In this document: in pieces, positions 37,421-49,300 of the stretch
Layout: each line of letters starts with the position of its first letter
Numbering within the stretch: position 1 is the first letter of the stretch
From: Cladosporium sp. IMV 00045
Taxonomy: Eukaryota > Ascomycota > Dothideomycetes > Cladosporiales > Cladosporiaceae
Direction: 5' to 3'
DNA: 64,000 nucleotides
Assembly (NCBI GenBank): GCA_001931905.2
Contig: MSJI02000794.1
Location: 1-64,000 of the forward strand
Program-made: the position numbers and the translations under genes
Notes under the pieces: model-generated
What the model was told of the DNA's origin: nothing
Databases searched by the model: none
What the model saw: only the letters and a program-made list of their open reading frames with translations

Positions 37421-39080
37421 ATGCCATTTTTGAAGCTACAGAATTCGACTTTTGTACTGTTCTCCGTTAGCTTTCTCTTTTTCACGTTGCATTGCTCGCG
37501 TCGTTTGCATCTCTCGAATATTCAGGGCGATGACTATCGTCTTCGGACGATGATAGGCATCTCGTCAAAGTCGCCACAGTTGACCCACCCCGAAATGGAA
37601 GACAGAGGCTCAGCGAGAAGCTACAATCGATCTGTCGAAGATCTTATCAAGTTTTTCACCTCGAGAAAAACAGCGAAGGCGAATCATACTACAAAACCCG
37701 GGTCTCTCAGGCAGGATAGCAATCTCGCCAGCGCCCAACCCGACCACAGGACTGCGACTATCCCAAGATCTGGTTTAAAGATCAATCGAAGTGTTGATTC
37801 TACGAATGAGAGAAGAACTCAACGACGAGCCAGGTTCGAGGATTCACTTCCGACAGTTTCGACTGGCTTGTCGTTCGAAGAGGACGTCAAGAAAGCGGCG
37901 GGCCTTGATCAACACACACGACCTTCAATACCTGACATCGACGAGGAAGAGAAACTCCTAGACGCACGCTTACAAGAAGCGAAGGACAGATGCAAGGAAG
38001 GGCTTCGCCCTGCGCATGCAGTCGCTTGGGTAGGAAGTGATGTCAACAAGCCTCATCCAACCCGTCGTCGTCCCGAATTACCACGCAATGGATTTAGAGA
38101 TATTCTCGTTAACCCAGAGCGGAGAGTTGCGAGGAGCCGCGTTAAGAAGTTCAGTGGTAGGACACAATTGCTTCCGTTTCTTGCACGCGGGACTATCAAG
38201 AACCCCCGACAAAGCCAACGCGCAGGCGAAACGGCAGTGTCTTCTTCGGCCATCATGCAGTTCGTTCCTGTGACGCCGAGACGGCAAAGCAACGACAAGG
38301 GCTCTAATTCCATCGAATCCTGTCTTGACGAGGCTCATCATAGTCGATCACTGCTCCTCCTTATTCAGGATCGAACGAATACACCTCAATCGGCCTACCT
38401 GAGGCCCACTTGAGCAGATGATCAATGCATTGAAGGAAACGATCTCAAGCAACACAAGAAATCGTCTCTACTCAAAAAGCACAGCTGTTGCTTGGAATGC
38501 GTACGATCAAGCCTTGCTAGACCTGTCGCGGATGATCGATGACGATATGAACGAAGACAAATTTACAACCACGAGAGTGCAGCAAAGCTCAGAATCGATC
38601 AACTCCCGTCCAAAACATCTCGCAAATTATTCAAGAACCACTTTGAACAAAACCCAAGTACGAAGACTACTGTCAAATTCCAGCTCAGTACACCCGCGAT
38701 TCATCAACACCACTCCACCATCGCTCGAAAGACCGATCGATTCCCTACCAACATCACCCGTCGAACACAAGCCCTCAGGGTCAACTTCTCAATCGAAACC
38801 GCCAATACCTCCCCGCGCCCCCACGAGGCCAACAACGCCGTACTCTCTCAGCCCCGACCCAGATACTAGAACAACATCACCACCAGGACCCAGCGAATCC
38901 TCCATCCCATCTCTCCTCGTCGAAGCCAAAACCTCAAATATCACCCGCCAGCTCCTGTCCGTCACGGAGTTTCCACAAGACAAGGATGGGATGCGCGATA
39001 GTGGGGTTGGGATTTGGACGGAGGAGGAGATTTGTTTTGTGAGGGCGGGGATTGCTTTTGCTGATGGGGTGGGGGAGTAA
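37421..39080 (+). CDS. Unknown, largely disordered protein
   Basis: Not recognised. Exons 37421-38342 and 38404-39080 (61-nt intron, donor GTCGAT, acceptor CTGAG) join in frame to give 532 residues; without this splice there are two adjacent frames. The N-terminus has a hydrophobic stretch (FVLFSVSFLFFTLHC), possibly a membrane anchor; a later start (M44) would remove it. The remainder is basic and Ser/Pro-rich with helical patches (EEEKLLDARLQEAKDRCKEG, AWNAYDQALLDLSRMIDDDM). The end SGVGIWTEEEICFVRAGIAF looks ordered. The coding strand is C-rich from 38580 to 38960 and G-rich after 38990. First gene of the more ordinary right part. Confidence 0.5.
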
Positions 39081-39350
39081 TGAGGGGATCGTTTGATGGG
39101 AGTGTGTGTTGAGGGTGGTGAGGATTCGATGAAGGGAGTTTGGTAGGGTGATGATTTCAACGATACAAAACGATTTGATGATTGTTGCTGTCGAAATTTC
39201 AAGCAGTAGAACGAGAACTAGGGATGTGATAAAAGTTTAAGCTAATAACTAGATTCGATTAAATACCAACAATCATATTCGACAAAAGTATCCTTTTTCT
39301 TGAGAATCAAATGTTCGTAAGATATCATACTGTCGTCTCCTCCAAACCAC

Positions 39351-40055
39351 CTAACAAGTATTCTCCACGCTCCCCTCGACTCTCAACCCCTGCTCCCCCA
39401 ATCCACCGCCCTCCGTATCCTTAATCTCCTCGAAAACCTGCAAAAACGCCGCCGGCTCCTCCGCACCCTGCACCTCAAAGCGACCATTAATCGTGAAATT
39501 CGGCACGCCCGTGACGAACTTCCTCTGCGCCTCCTTGACCTCCCGATCAACCTCCTCCCCACCAGCGCCACTCTTCAACCACTCCCTGACCTCCTTCTCC
39601 TCCAAACCGGCCCTCACACCCCTGCCAACCAACGTCTCTGTGTCGGTGATATCCTCCTCATTCTCAAAATACGCGTTGAAAAGCTCCTCCACCACCCTCG
39701 TCTGCACATCCTCCCCCTTCGTCCTCCCCAGCTGAATCAAGCGGTGCGAATCGCGCGTGTTGCCCGTGCGCCCGCCGAACTGGAAGTCGATGCCGACGGC
39801 CTTGCCCAGGCGAGCCAAGTGGGCTTGCATGACCTGGGTGCGCTGGGCGCCGAATTTGGCGGCGTAGAGGGCGCGCTTGTCGGTGGATTTCTTGGGAGCG
39901 TCGGGGTTGAGGTAGAAGGGGTGCCAGGTCGTCGTGAAGGTGTCGGTGGGGTGGGTGGTTTTGTGTTGCTTGATGGCGAGTTCGAGCCGGTTTTTGCCCA
40001 CATAGCACCAGGGGCAGACGGTGTCGGAGACGATGGAGATGGTGTATTTGGTCAT
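39351..40055 (-). CDS. DsbA-family / FrnE-like thioredoxin-fold protein
   Basis: Thioredoxin-fold oxidoreductase or isomerase-like protein of the FrnE/2-hydroxychromene-2-carboxylate isomerase group. 234 residues from ATG 40055 (MTKYTISIVSDTVCPWCYVG). The CPWC active site is near residue 14. The helical insert follows (GIDFQFGGRTGNTRDSHRL), and the conserved cis-Pro region TGVPNFTINGRFEVQGAE is near the end. The open frame extends 77 codons upstream with a low-complexity His/Pro-rich sequence, unlikely to be translated. Cytosolic by sequence. Substrate not predictable. Confidence 0.88.
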   Translation of the reverse strand: MTKYTISIVSDTVCPWCYVGKNRLELAIKQHKTTHPTDTFTTTWHPFYLNPDAPKKSTDKRALYAAKFGAQRTQVMQAHLARLGKAVGIDFQFGGRTGNTRDSHRLIQLGRTKGEDVQTRVVEELFNAYFENEEDITDTETLVGRGVRAGLEEKEVREWLKSGAGGEEVDREVKEAQRKFVTGVPNFTINGRFEVQGAEEPAAFLQVFEEIKDTEGGGLGEQGLRVEGSVENTC

Positions 40056-40521
40056 TGTGCGGGCGGTTGCGTGGAAGGCCACGGTGGGCGGTGTTGGATG
40101 AGGTGGGTTGGTTTGTTTGGTGGTGATAGCTGTAGGTAGAGTGGGTATGTTAAGATGTTCCAAAGGAGAGTGATGGTGGGGTGAGATGTGTAGACAGATG
40201 ATGAGATGAGACGAGAGTGGGGGGTTCGGGTGATTTTGTATTACGGTATACTTAACTCCGCCTCTGTGTCTGATGGCAAAATTCAAGCGTGGTTATTATT
40301 TCATAATCGTGGAGGGTATGTTAGTGAACTGGTGGCGGAACGGCAGTGAGAGGCGAGGGAGAAAGCTTGGGAAGCCTCGGAATAAAGGCGCGGGCAGCTG
40401 GCGATTACTAATGGGCCAGAGCTATGCCCGGAGCTTCGGCATGCACAACGCCCGATTTGGGCCGTTTGTAGATTTTGCTGTTTTTACTAAGAATATCGGG
40501 TATTTTTTTGTCCTGTCTTGT
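40056..40521. other. Intergenic, 466 bp
   Basis: Promoter side of the FrnE-like gene and 3' flank of GatB. Nothing recognised. Confidence 0.4.
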
Positions 40522-42342
40522 CTATACCCCGAGCAGTTTTTCAACGACAGCTCTTGCTTGCTCGGGCTCGACAGTCCCCTCTTCACCCCGACGAACCATC
40601 TGGCCTACAAACCACATGGCTTTGCCCTTTTGGCCCTTGTCCTTAACCGACGAGACCATGTCGGGATTCTCGTCCATGATCGATTGCGCCAGAGCCTCGT
40701 ACTCATCCTGTGACAAGGGACGTAGACGCAAATTGCCCTCGTCGATGAGCTGCTCCACGCCTGGACGAGCTGCATCCACAGGCAAGTCGTTCAGGGTCGA
40801 CAAAAGCTGCTTGCCGACTCGCGCTGTGATCTGCTTCGATGTGACATTGGCGATGATATCCGCCAGCTCCTCAGCAGTGACCGAGATAGATTCCCAGCTG
40901 TCCTCGTTCGACACCTGTAGACCTCCTAACTCGTGAAGAACCCAGTTGCCAACGCTTTTTCCTACTTTCAGTTGGTCCTGACCAGACGTGCCGAGTTCCT
41001 GCAGCAGCAATTCAACAGTCTCCTCCATAAACTCCAATCGATCGCCATCGTCTTGACTAACAATCGTCTTCGCATCTTTGAGACTGAGCCCGTAAGCTTT
41101 CTGTACCCTGTCCACAGTACTGTCAGGCAATTCCGGCAGCGTAGACCGCAAATGCTCAACCAATCCCCCCGAAATAAGCAAAGGCGGCAGATCCGCATCA
41201 GGCATATAACGATAATCGACCTCTCCCTCCTTACCACGCAATCTCGTCGTCTCAGTAGCACCGAGCGACCACCCTCTCGTCTCGCCCGCAATGACTCCTC
41301 CAGCCTCCAGCACGGAAATCTGACGGTCGCGCTCAGCCACAATAGCATCTTCAACGGCCTTGAAAGAGCTCAAGTTCTTGATCTCCGTCCTCTGCCCCAG
41401 CCCAGACACGCCGCTGTACGACGAAGCACCATCAGACCCGCGCTGACGGACCGACACGTTGACGTCGGCGCGTAGACCGCCCAATTCCATACCAGTGACG
41501 CAGGCATCGACGCTTTTCAGCACGGCCTGGATTTTCCTCACGACCGCCGCAGCTGTCTGGGGAGAATGGATGTGCGGCAGCGTGATAACCTCAATGAGCG
41601 GGTGTCCCGCGCGATTGTAATCGATATGGTAAGTCGACGGAGGGTGAGAAGTCGTCTTCGCGGTATCCTGCTCCATCTGAATCTGCTTCACGCCGACTTT
41701 CAAGCTCTTCGCACCATTCAATTCGGCGACAGGCACGCCGTCCTCAGCCGTAAGCTCCAGCACGCCATCCTTCGCGAACGGCTCGTAGTACTGCGTGATC
41801 TGGTATCCATTCGGCTGGTCCCAATGGAAATAGTGTTTCCTATCCCACCCACTCTTGCGCTGCACCCTGCACCCCAGCGCGATCGCAGCTCGCAGCGCAG
41901 GGAGCAGCGTCGCGTGCTGGAATTGAGGCTGCGAGCCTGGCATGGCGGCGTCGAAGAGGGCGACGTGGCTGTTAGGCAGGCCATTGCTTTCCGCGGACGC
42001 TGTGGGTGCGCGGGAGAAGAGTTTACACGCCGTGTTCAGCTCGGCGTGCACTTCGATGCCGACGGTGAGTTCCCATTTTTCCAGGCGAGGGTCGAGTTTC
42101 TGTTTTTTGTTGCCATTGTTGTTTGAGGCTTTCGCTTCGGCTTTTTTGCGCTTCGCTTCATCTTTGAGGTGTTTTCGAAGGGGCACTGCTTCTGGGCTGG
42201 GGGTTTGGGCTGTCGATAGGCCGCGCGATGAGAGCCATTTGGTGACGTAGCATGCTCGAGGTGCGGCTCGAGGTGAGTAGAGTCGCGTTGATAGTCCGGA
42301 TAGGCAGCGAAACTGCGCCGGGCGTAGTGAGAGTGCAGTCAT
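40522..42342 (-). CDS. Glutamyl-tRNA(Gln) amidotransferase subunit B, mitochondrial
   Basis: Subunit of the GatCAB/GatFAB complex that converts Glu-tRNA(Gln) to Gln-tRNA(Gln) in mitochondria. 606 residues, single exon, start ATG 42342 (MTALSLRPAQFRCL). The first 45 residues are Arg/Ser-rich with no acid, fitting a mitochondrial presequence. GatB motifs: VGIEVHAELNTACKLFSRAP, HYFHWDQPNGYQITQYYEPF, EAGGVIAGETRGWS, GKEGEVDYRYMPDADLPPL. The helical and YqeY-like tail is present (to VVEKLLGV). The frame is open further upstream but without support. Length normal for the fungal protein (PET112/GatB). Confidence 0.95.
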   Translation of the reverse strand: MTALSLRPAQFRCLSGLSTRLYSPRAAPRACYVTKWLSSRGLSTAQTPSPEAVPLRKHLKDEAKRKKAEAKASNNNGNKKQKLDPRLEKWELTVGIEVHAELNTACKLFSRAPTASAESNGLPNSHVALFDAAMPGSQPQFQHATLLPALRAAIALGCRVQRKSGWDRKHYFHWDQPNGYQITQYYEPFAKDGVLELTAEDGVPVAELNGAKSLKVGVKQIQMEQDTAKTTSHPPSTYHIDYNRAGHPLIEVITLPHIHSPQTAAAVVRKIQAVLKSVDACVTGMELGGLRADVNVSVRQRGSDGASSYSGVSGLGQRTEIKNLSSFKAVEDAIVAERDRQISVLEAGGVIAGETRGWSLGATETTRLRGKEGEVDYRYMPDADLPPLLISGGLVEHLRSTLPELPDSTVDRVQKAYGLSLKDAKTIVSQDDGDRLEFMEETVELLLQELGTSGQDQLKVGKSVGNWVLHELGGLQVSNEDSWESISVTAEELADIIANVTSKQITARVGKQLLSTLNDLPVDAARPGVEQLIDEGNLRLRPLSQDEYEALAQSIMDENPDMVSSVKDKGQKGKAMWFVGQMVRRGEEGTVEPEQARAVVEKLLGV

Positions 42343-42583
42343 GCCGCGGTAACGGGAAGGTTCGCGGTCATGCAACTGGTGGTTTTGGAACTTGGAGATC
42401 GAGACGAAAAGCCCGCGTCGGGAGTTTCGGGGGAAATAGCAATACTTTTTAACACGGGAATTAAGAGGTTCGAGAACTTCTTTACATTGGCCATAGACTA
42501 TACAATATCCCTCATTGGCATCGATAGCATCAAGATCTTCTGACCAAAATATCTTCGACATCACACAAGGCATGAATATACAT

Positions 42584-44388
42584 CTAATCACGCTTATGTC
42601 CAACCCTTCCAATCCCTCTCAAACCCCAAATGCTCAACAGAACAGTTACTGCGATGGACGCAAAGACAAACCAGAAGGTAGCCTTGTAGCCAACCAAAAG
42701 AGCTTCTGGGCTTTCCTTGTTCTCGTGGCTCGATTTCTGCGTCACGTCCGCTGCAATGACAGCAACCAAGCCCAGGCCCACGGACTTGCCAATCTGTGGG
42801 GCGATTAGTATGGTGGTCTTGTTTTGGTCTTGTACGATTTTTGGGAGATTATATACCTGTGAGATGGTGTTGAAGACGCCACCGGCCAAAGCCTGTGTCT
42901 TTGCGTGGAAGACGGACGTGATCAGAAGGTTTGAGATCGTGAACAGCGAATCGGCTCCGACGGGGTTAAAGATATTCGCAAGGAAGGCTGTGTATCATCT
43001 CATCAGTAAAGGCCCTCGTTGGTTTCAGAAGAAGCTTGCTTCACATACATGTAGACCAGTAATTCGAAGTAGGAGTCGAGTTGACCATCGACAGAGGCGC
43101 GCCGAGGGAGATCGCACAGCCAACGATCACAAGCCAATTGGCAGGAACCCGCTGGACGAGATAGCCCATGGCGAGATTGCAGATGACGCCGGCAATGGGC
43201 GCGGGCAGAAAGTAAATCGAAGTCTGCGTCGCAGAGTACATCTGCACGTCCTGGAAGTAGAAGGTCATGATCGTTTCGAGGGCGTTGAAACTGCCCCAGG
43301 TGAAGAAGACGGCAATGCAGATGGTCGTGAAGATACGGTTGCGCCAGAGGGAGTTGGGAATAATAGCTGGTCTCCCCTTGTTTTCTTGTCGACCAACCCA
43401 GAAAATAAACAGTGGGATGAACAAAAGCGACAAGGTGAGGAGAACGATGCTCGAAGGCTCCCTGATAGACGACCTGCTCGCGGCGATGGTGGCAAAAACG
43501 TAAGAGAGCATCGCCAGCCCGAAACTTGCGATGAGAGCGCCAACCCAGTCGATCTCGGTCTTGAGACGATGCAATTTCTGCGGCCAGGTAGGAATTGAAG
43601 AGGACCCAGCTTCGCTTACATTGTCAATGGATGCGGGTAGACCCCAGAAACCAATGACTATGATGATGGAGTTGACGATAGTCGCGATATGGAAGCCCCA
43701 GCGCCATCCAATGGAATCGGTGAGAACACCACCAAGCGTCAGACCGAGCGAGAAGCCTACAGGCTGTGAAGCGCCAACCGCAGCGAAGCCGAAGTTGCGA
43801 CGCTTTCCGTCGAGAGTTGAAGTAATGATGCTGACCGCAGAGGGCAAGACGAAGGCGATTGCTACACCGCTAAGGCCACGGAAGATGATGAACTGAGTGG
43901 CGTTGCGCGACAGACCGCAACCGAGGGTGAAGAATGACTGCAGGATTGACCCGATCATGTACATGAATTTGGAACCGAGAGCGTCCGCTATGGAGCCTGA
44001 GAGGAGGAGCATGCAACCGCATGTCAGTGCCTGTATCGAGGAAGGCCTGTTTGCATTGTCAGTGCGGCTTTATCAGTTACGTGGGAATTGCAGACACAGA
44101 CCATAGCAAGAGATTGTTCGGGATGTCCAAGTCGACGGCCATGGTAGGCAAGCCAACGGTCGTCATACCATTGAGCAAAGTACTGATGCTCGTGACAAGA
44201 GTCACCGACGTGATGATAACAGCCGTCGTAGCTTTCGAAGTCGTTTCGGTTCTTTCAAGCGAACGTAAAGAAGCCACATCGCTAGGTGTTTCGTTCGCAA
44301 TGGTTGAAGGACGCCTGATACTGGCGGGATTCAAGGCGACAGCTTGAGGAGCCGCAATGTGCGACAACTCAATGGATTGCGTCGACAT
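42584..44388 (-). CDS. MFS transporter (drug/H+ antiporter-like)
   Basis: Membrane transporter with about 12-14 predicted spans. Exon 1 begins at 44388 (MSTQSIELSH) and holds the cytosolic tail and first span. Exon 2 runs from near 44046 or 44030 to 43049, exon 3 is 42987-42857 and exon 4 is 42793-42584; the last two introns (61 and 63 nt) are clear. The junction of exons 1 and 2 is uncertain: a 34-nt GT-AG intron keeps frame, as do longer alternatives. Motifs: LTCGCMLLLSGSIADALGSK (motif A region), GVAIAFVLPSAVSI, FNPVGADSLFTISNLLIT, QALAGGVFNTISQIGKSVG. It resembles aspyridone/drug efflux-type DHA2 proteins (family level only). Substrate unknown. Confidence 0.85.
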
Positions 44389-44715
44389 ACTGTCGTTGTC
44401 TCTTTAGAAGCTCGGTTTATATTCAGACGCGGCTTTAAGATGGGCAGTTCAGACGGCTTAAATAGATGTCTACAGAATGCCCCACCCCGGTCCATTGCCA
44501 AGTGATGATTGGTGAGCGTGATATCCATGTCGGACCCTTTCCGCATCCTTCATAGAGTCATCAAACAGAAGACCTTGGTATAAGATTGGCATCAATCCAA
44601 TTATATTCATGATGAATTCGGTAGCAGCGCATATGGATGACATATCAAGACTAGACAGCAACGCGTGTTCATGAGTCATAGCAACAACACACGACATAGG
44701 AAAGGAAGAACATCC
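44389..44715. other. Intergenic, 327 bp
   Basis: Upstream of the MFS gene and 3' flank of the dehalogenase gene. Nothing recognised. Confidence 0.4.
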
Positions 44716-45525
44716 TCACTTATCCCCAGCCAGCCTCCTCGCAGCCTCCACGAAGCCATCCTCCTGCATGCCCACCCAGACATCCACCAACCCCTCCTTC
44801 TCCCTCAAATGCCCCTCCCTCTCCTCCATTGGCCTCTCGACATACACCGTGCTAAACCCGCACTTCTGCGCCGCCTCCAGATCGCCCAAATGCGCCGCCA
44901 CCATCCCGCACTCCTCGGGCTCCAAACCCAGCTTCTCCGCAGCTCCCAGGTAAACGGCCGGGTTGGGCTTGTACGAGTTGAACATCTCGGCGCTGAGGAT
45001 GTGCTGGAAAGGCATGTTGCCGTTATTCGCCATGTCGTTTATCAGAGTCAGATTGCCATTCGTGAGAGTTGCGGTTTGAATCCCCATGTCGTTGAGTGCT
45101 TGCAGACCGGCGTTGGTGTCGGGCCATGGCTCCAATTGGTGCCAGATTAGACTGAGGTCTTGGACGATGTGCTGGGGCCAGAGGTCTGCCAGGTCGTGGG
45201 AGGCGAGGAGCTCGTTGAGGGAGTCCAGATGGTGTTGGTCGACGGTTTTCCAGGCCAGGTTTGGGTCTGCTGCTACGGCGCGTGTGAAGGTAAGGTAGGA
45301 TGTGCGCCATTCTTGCGCGAAGGCGGCCCAGTCGTCGCGAGACTGGGTGGATTGTTAGGCACACATTTGGGGTTCGAGTTCTTGATATTGGTAAGATCTC
45401 ACCATCTTGGTGTCGCCGGCTTTGCTCCCGGCATCAATCAAGGATTCTGTGACGGTCTTGCGCCAGTCCACGCATGTGCCGAAGACATCAAAGAAGAGGG
45501 CTTTGGGGAGTGTGGTGATGGTCAT
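44716..45525 (-). CDS. Haloacid dehalogenase, type II (HAD superfamily)
   Basis: Predicted 2-haloacid dehalogenase-type hydrolase. Exons 45525-45403 and 45342-44716 (60-nt intron) give 249 residues, the usual family size. Motif I is FFDVFGTCVDWR with the nucleophile Asp13. Motif II is in TATLTNGN, the motif III Lys is in YKPNPAVY, and motif IV is in MVAAHLGDLEAA. The cap domain lies between residues 40 and 110. The Asn/Lys/Asp positions expected for type II enzymes seem present. Cytosolic. The true substrate in fungi is rarely known. Confidence 0.92.
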
Positions 45526-47666
45526 CTTTTCAAGAGTATGGCTAGATTATCTTCCCAACTGCGAGCTGTGAGAAGTATCTTTTATGAAGAACGTGATTGT
45601 CAATCAAGTCAAAGTAGTTGTCATCTGGTGATCATGCATTCATATACCCACATCTTGACGCCCTGCGTTTCCTGAGAATGGACCTCGGACTCACCCTACG
45701 TCCGGACAAGCGGGGCGAATCTATTCGAAGCTCTGTGCATTCTGCTTGCAAACACATCTGAACTCGTTCTTTTGGCCGAGAGATATGAACATAGAAGACG
45801 TACTTTATTCGCCTTGAAGTGATGAATTCCTGTGATCGAAAAATCAACTCCGGGTTGGTGGGATTGCTGATGCACCACGCTAGGTTTAGGCCACTTTATT
45901 ATACTGGGTCGAGCGGTTTCACCACTGCCACCTGGTATTTAGTGACCCGCAACATTGATGATAGTTACTGTATATAACACAGTACAATGCCGAGCACTTG
46001 CTCTAGTAGTTGTGCTTCGTCCAAATTGTAGAATGCTGGAGAACAATCGTTCCAAGAGCTGCAGCCGTGATTCGTTGAAAGCACCGACGAAAGTTCACAC
46101 GAGTGTTGTCTCTCAGACTCCGCAGTCATTTCATGGCTCAAAATGATCAGACGGCTATGCATAAAAGATGCTTGATCTGCACCCGCGCTGCTGGAAATGA
46201 TTGAACATGCCGATAACGTTTGATGATGCGACAAATTGATTGACCCACGAGCTTGGTTGTGGAAAGGCTTCAGATCCCGGCACAACCTTGATCGATGTTA
46301 TGAAAATACTAACGGGAATAATGCGCTCATACCTTGAAGCTGTCCGGATGTTTGGAAACTTGCCTCTGGAAATAAATCAAATCCGCACCAGAAGGAAAGT
46401 GAAAGTCGCCGTTGTGTCAACGTTGGACGCATGGGAGATGACGGAATATTTGCCACAACGGACGGCCGTGTCCAGCAATCTGTGAAGCGTGTGAAACATT
46501 GTCAACGGGCGCACATGTAGAATCAAGAACATAACCAAAACTTGTCTTGTGCATCATTCGGTCGGGCAAATAGGGCAGTAATCTTCTTGTACCAGATGCA
46601 AACCAGAAAATGAGATGAGAACCCTTTCTCTAGTCGGCGACAAGCGTGCTATTGTACCGTAGAAGGCCATTGGTAGGAGGTAGGATTTCGGATGGGCGGC
46701 GGGTTAGAAACAACGCCGTCGTTTTTATAGCGTTCTTCCTCTGCAATCGGCGCAAACGCCTGTCTCGTAGCATTAGCAACGCTGGGCGTCTCATCTGCCG
46801 TTGGCCGAGAGCAAAATGCACGCACATCCGGCGAGATGAGACGGCGGCAGGCTATATCCAGTGTATAGTGCTCATCAGGTGGCATGTCGACGAGTCATAT
46901 GCTGCGATGGAGATGCACCAGGGTGCTTGCAGCGAGGATACAGTCTGCGATATGAATACAGATGAGTATCTAGAGATCGATGGCAGGGACGGCAGGGGCT
47001 CGATGGTGAAGAAAGCAATGTTTGGTATCAGGGTCTTCCCACAATCTCCCCCGCGGCTATTCTTATTGCCCATGTCATCATCCAGGCCGACGATCCGAGT
47101 CTTCGTGGCTACATGCGTGCCTGACTAGCCGGCTAGACTGGAGGCTAATGTGCTGCTAATGGGCTGCTAATGCCTTTAGGCTTGGGGAAGAGGAATCTAA
47201 GCGAAATGAAGTCGTCGTTGCCCACCGACCAGCAAGCCACCAAAATCCGCTCGAGCCATCGATGGGACAAGGCATGAAGTTCTCCAAGCCCTCCGGTTTG
47301 CCCGTCCCTTCCGCCTGTGTGTGAACTCCTCTTCGCGCCCATACCGTTCCCAATTCCACCCTCACGCTCTTTACGACCACACACTCTCTCTACCGGATAC
47401 ACCTGGCGACGTTGCCCTTCTTTCACCAACGCCGTCCAGCAGTCTTTCTTTTCCACAATCAGGCAGGGCGGAGCTCACTCATTTTCCCGGATCGTTCATT
47501 TTGAGTGCGAAATCGAACAACACACCAGCATTCCTTACACCGTCATTGCCCGATTCTGGCCGCATTCCTCACAAGCCATTCGCCAACACACACCTCTAGC
47601 CTCATCTGGACCTCAGTCATTTCAATAGTCCCAGTGCCTCACTTGTGAAATCACAAGCCAGCAACC
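45526..47666. other. Long intergenic stretch, 2.1 kb
   Basis: No supported gene. The frame 46646-47128 is Arg-rich and unlike a protein. The last 350 bp (pyrimidine-rich, plus strand) look like promoter/5' UTR of the SH3 gene. Confidence 0.45.
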
Positions 47667-49300
47667 ATGGGCTTCCACCACCACGATGGTGGTCACGGCC
47701 GCGTCTTTCGCGGCCTGAAGAAAGGCAACGTCAGGACGTCTCCTATTCACTACAAACGCCAAAACGACGACGATAAATCTTCCGACGACCTCCTGGTTCA
47801 ACGACCCGGCCGCGATCGACCAGTCATGCGCATCCCTGAGGGTTTCCCGCCAGAGTTGGCCCAGAAGGCGCAGGACGGCAACTACGATGTCGAGACTGTC
47901 TACGAAAACGTGGTCGTGACCATGCCCAAGACGTTCGAAGGAGAACCCCAATTTTTCACAACCCTCCCTCCCGCAACTTCGACCAGCGCTGCGCGATCTG
48001 AAGCTCAGACTACTTCTGCCGCCGACAACTCTCGCAAAGGCAACGACGACGATGACGACGACGAGCAGACACCTTCGCGCAAAGCTGCGTCGCAGAGCAC
48101 TCCGACTAGTTCTGCATCTGCCGAATCCACAGCTAGCAGCGCCGCCATGACTGACAAGGACGAAGCATCCGCGACATCATCTTCCGCTGAAGTTACATCG
48201 TCATCTATCACTACTGGAGACGGAACATCCGTTCACGGCGCAATGCTCGCGGACAACACATCAAGCATGATGGATGCTACCGCCATCGGAGCAACGCAGA
48301 GCGCAAGCCCTTCGGCTGAGCCGGAGAAGAGCGGCATGAACGGAGGCGCAAAGGCTGGTCTTGCCATGGGTATCATTTTCGGTCTCGCGCTCGTGGGTGG
48401 AATCATCTTCTTCGTCTGGCGCCGTAAAAAGAGCCAGCAAGGCCTCGAGGCCTACAACGAGAAGAGCGGTGCCGCCGCCGCTGCCGCAGCCACACCACCA
48501 CCGCAGGTCAACCGTTTCAGCTCTGACAGCCTTGCCGACCGCCGTACAAGCACTCAAACCCCCGCCACTGCTCCTCGTCTCAGTCTTCGACCCGTCACTC
48601 AGCTATTCCCTAACCTTACCGGAGACAACCGCAAGAGCATCGGCAACATCTTCGGCGCCGGCGCCATCTCGACCGACAAGCAAGAGCAGCAAACTCCGGC
48701 GCAAAACCCCTTCGGCGATGCCGCCGTTCTTTCTGAGAAGCAAGCCAACTCCCCTGAAGGCTCAGAGAAGAGCCACGATAGGGCGCCCAGCGTTAACTCA
48801 GAAGCCTCTGTGCCAGCAACTCCCGCATCTGCCCAATTTGCCACTGCTGCTGCCGTACCGGTTCCCCGTGGTCCCAACAATGTGCACCGCGTCCAACTCG
48901 ACTTCAAGCCCAGCATGGAAGACGAGCTCGAACTCAAGTCTGGTCAGCTCGTTCGCATGCTGCACGAGTACGACGACGGATGGGTAAGCGTTCTCATTCT
49001 CTTCCCGTGTCCTTCCAATCCACTAACAAAATTTCCCAGGCTCTCTGTTCCCGCATGGACCGCAGCCATAAGGGTGTCGTCCCTCGCACATGCCTGTCCA
49101 AAATGCCCGTCAAGCCTCGTGGCCCGCCGCCTCAAAACCGTCCTCCGCCCGGCGGACCGAACGCCGCATCCTCTCCTCCGCCCGGTGTAGAGAACGGTGC
49201 TGTCCCGCGCCCTCTCACACCTAACCAACAGGGCCGTCAGCGCGCGCCAACCCTAGACGGCGTGCCAGCTAGGAAGCCGGTGCCCGGTCAGGCTCTCTAG
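47667..49300 (+). CDS. Single-pass membrane protein with cytosolic SH3 domain
   Basis: Probable adaptor at the plasma membrane, similar in layout to fungal Fus1/SH3-type surface proteins (inference). Exons 47667-48983 and 49040-49300 (56-nt intron) give 525 residues. The N-terminal 225 residues are Ser/Thr/Ala-rich and likely O-glycosylated, with a DDDDDD run; no classical signal peptide is seen. The membrane span is at about 231-252 (GLAMGIIFGLALVGGIIFFV), followed by RRKK, so the C-terminus should be cytosolic. After a Ser/Pro-rich linker, the SH3 domain is at about 411-467: VHRVQLDFKPSMEDELELK, then DDGWALCSRMDRSHKG and VVPRTCL. The intron splits the SH3 domain at the conserved Trp. The tail is Pro-rich. 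Confidence 0.85.

Noticed and set aside
46646..47128. 160-codon open frame
   Set aside because: Arg/Ser-rich composition, competing frames on the other strand, no motif; treated as chance.
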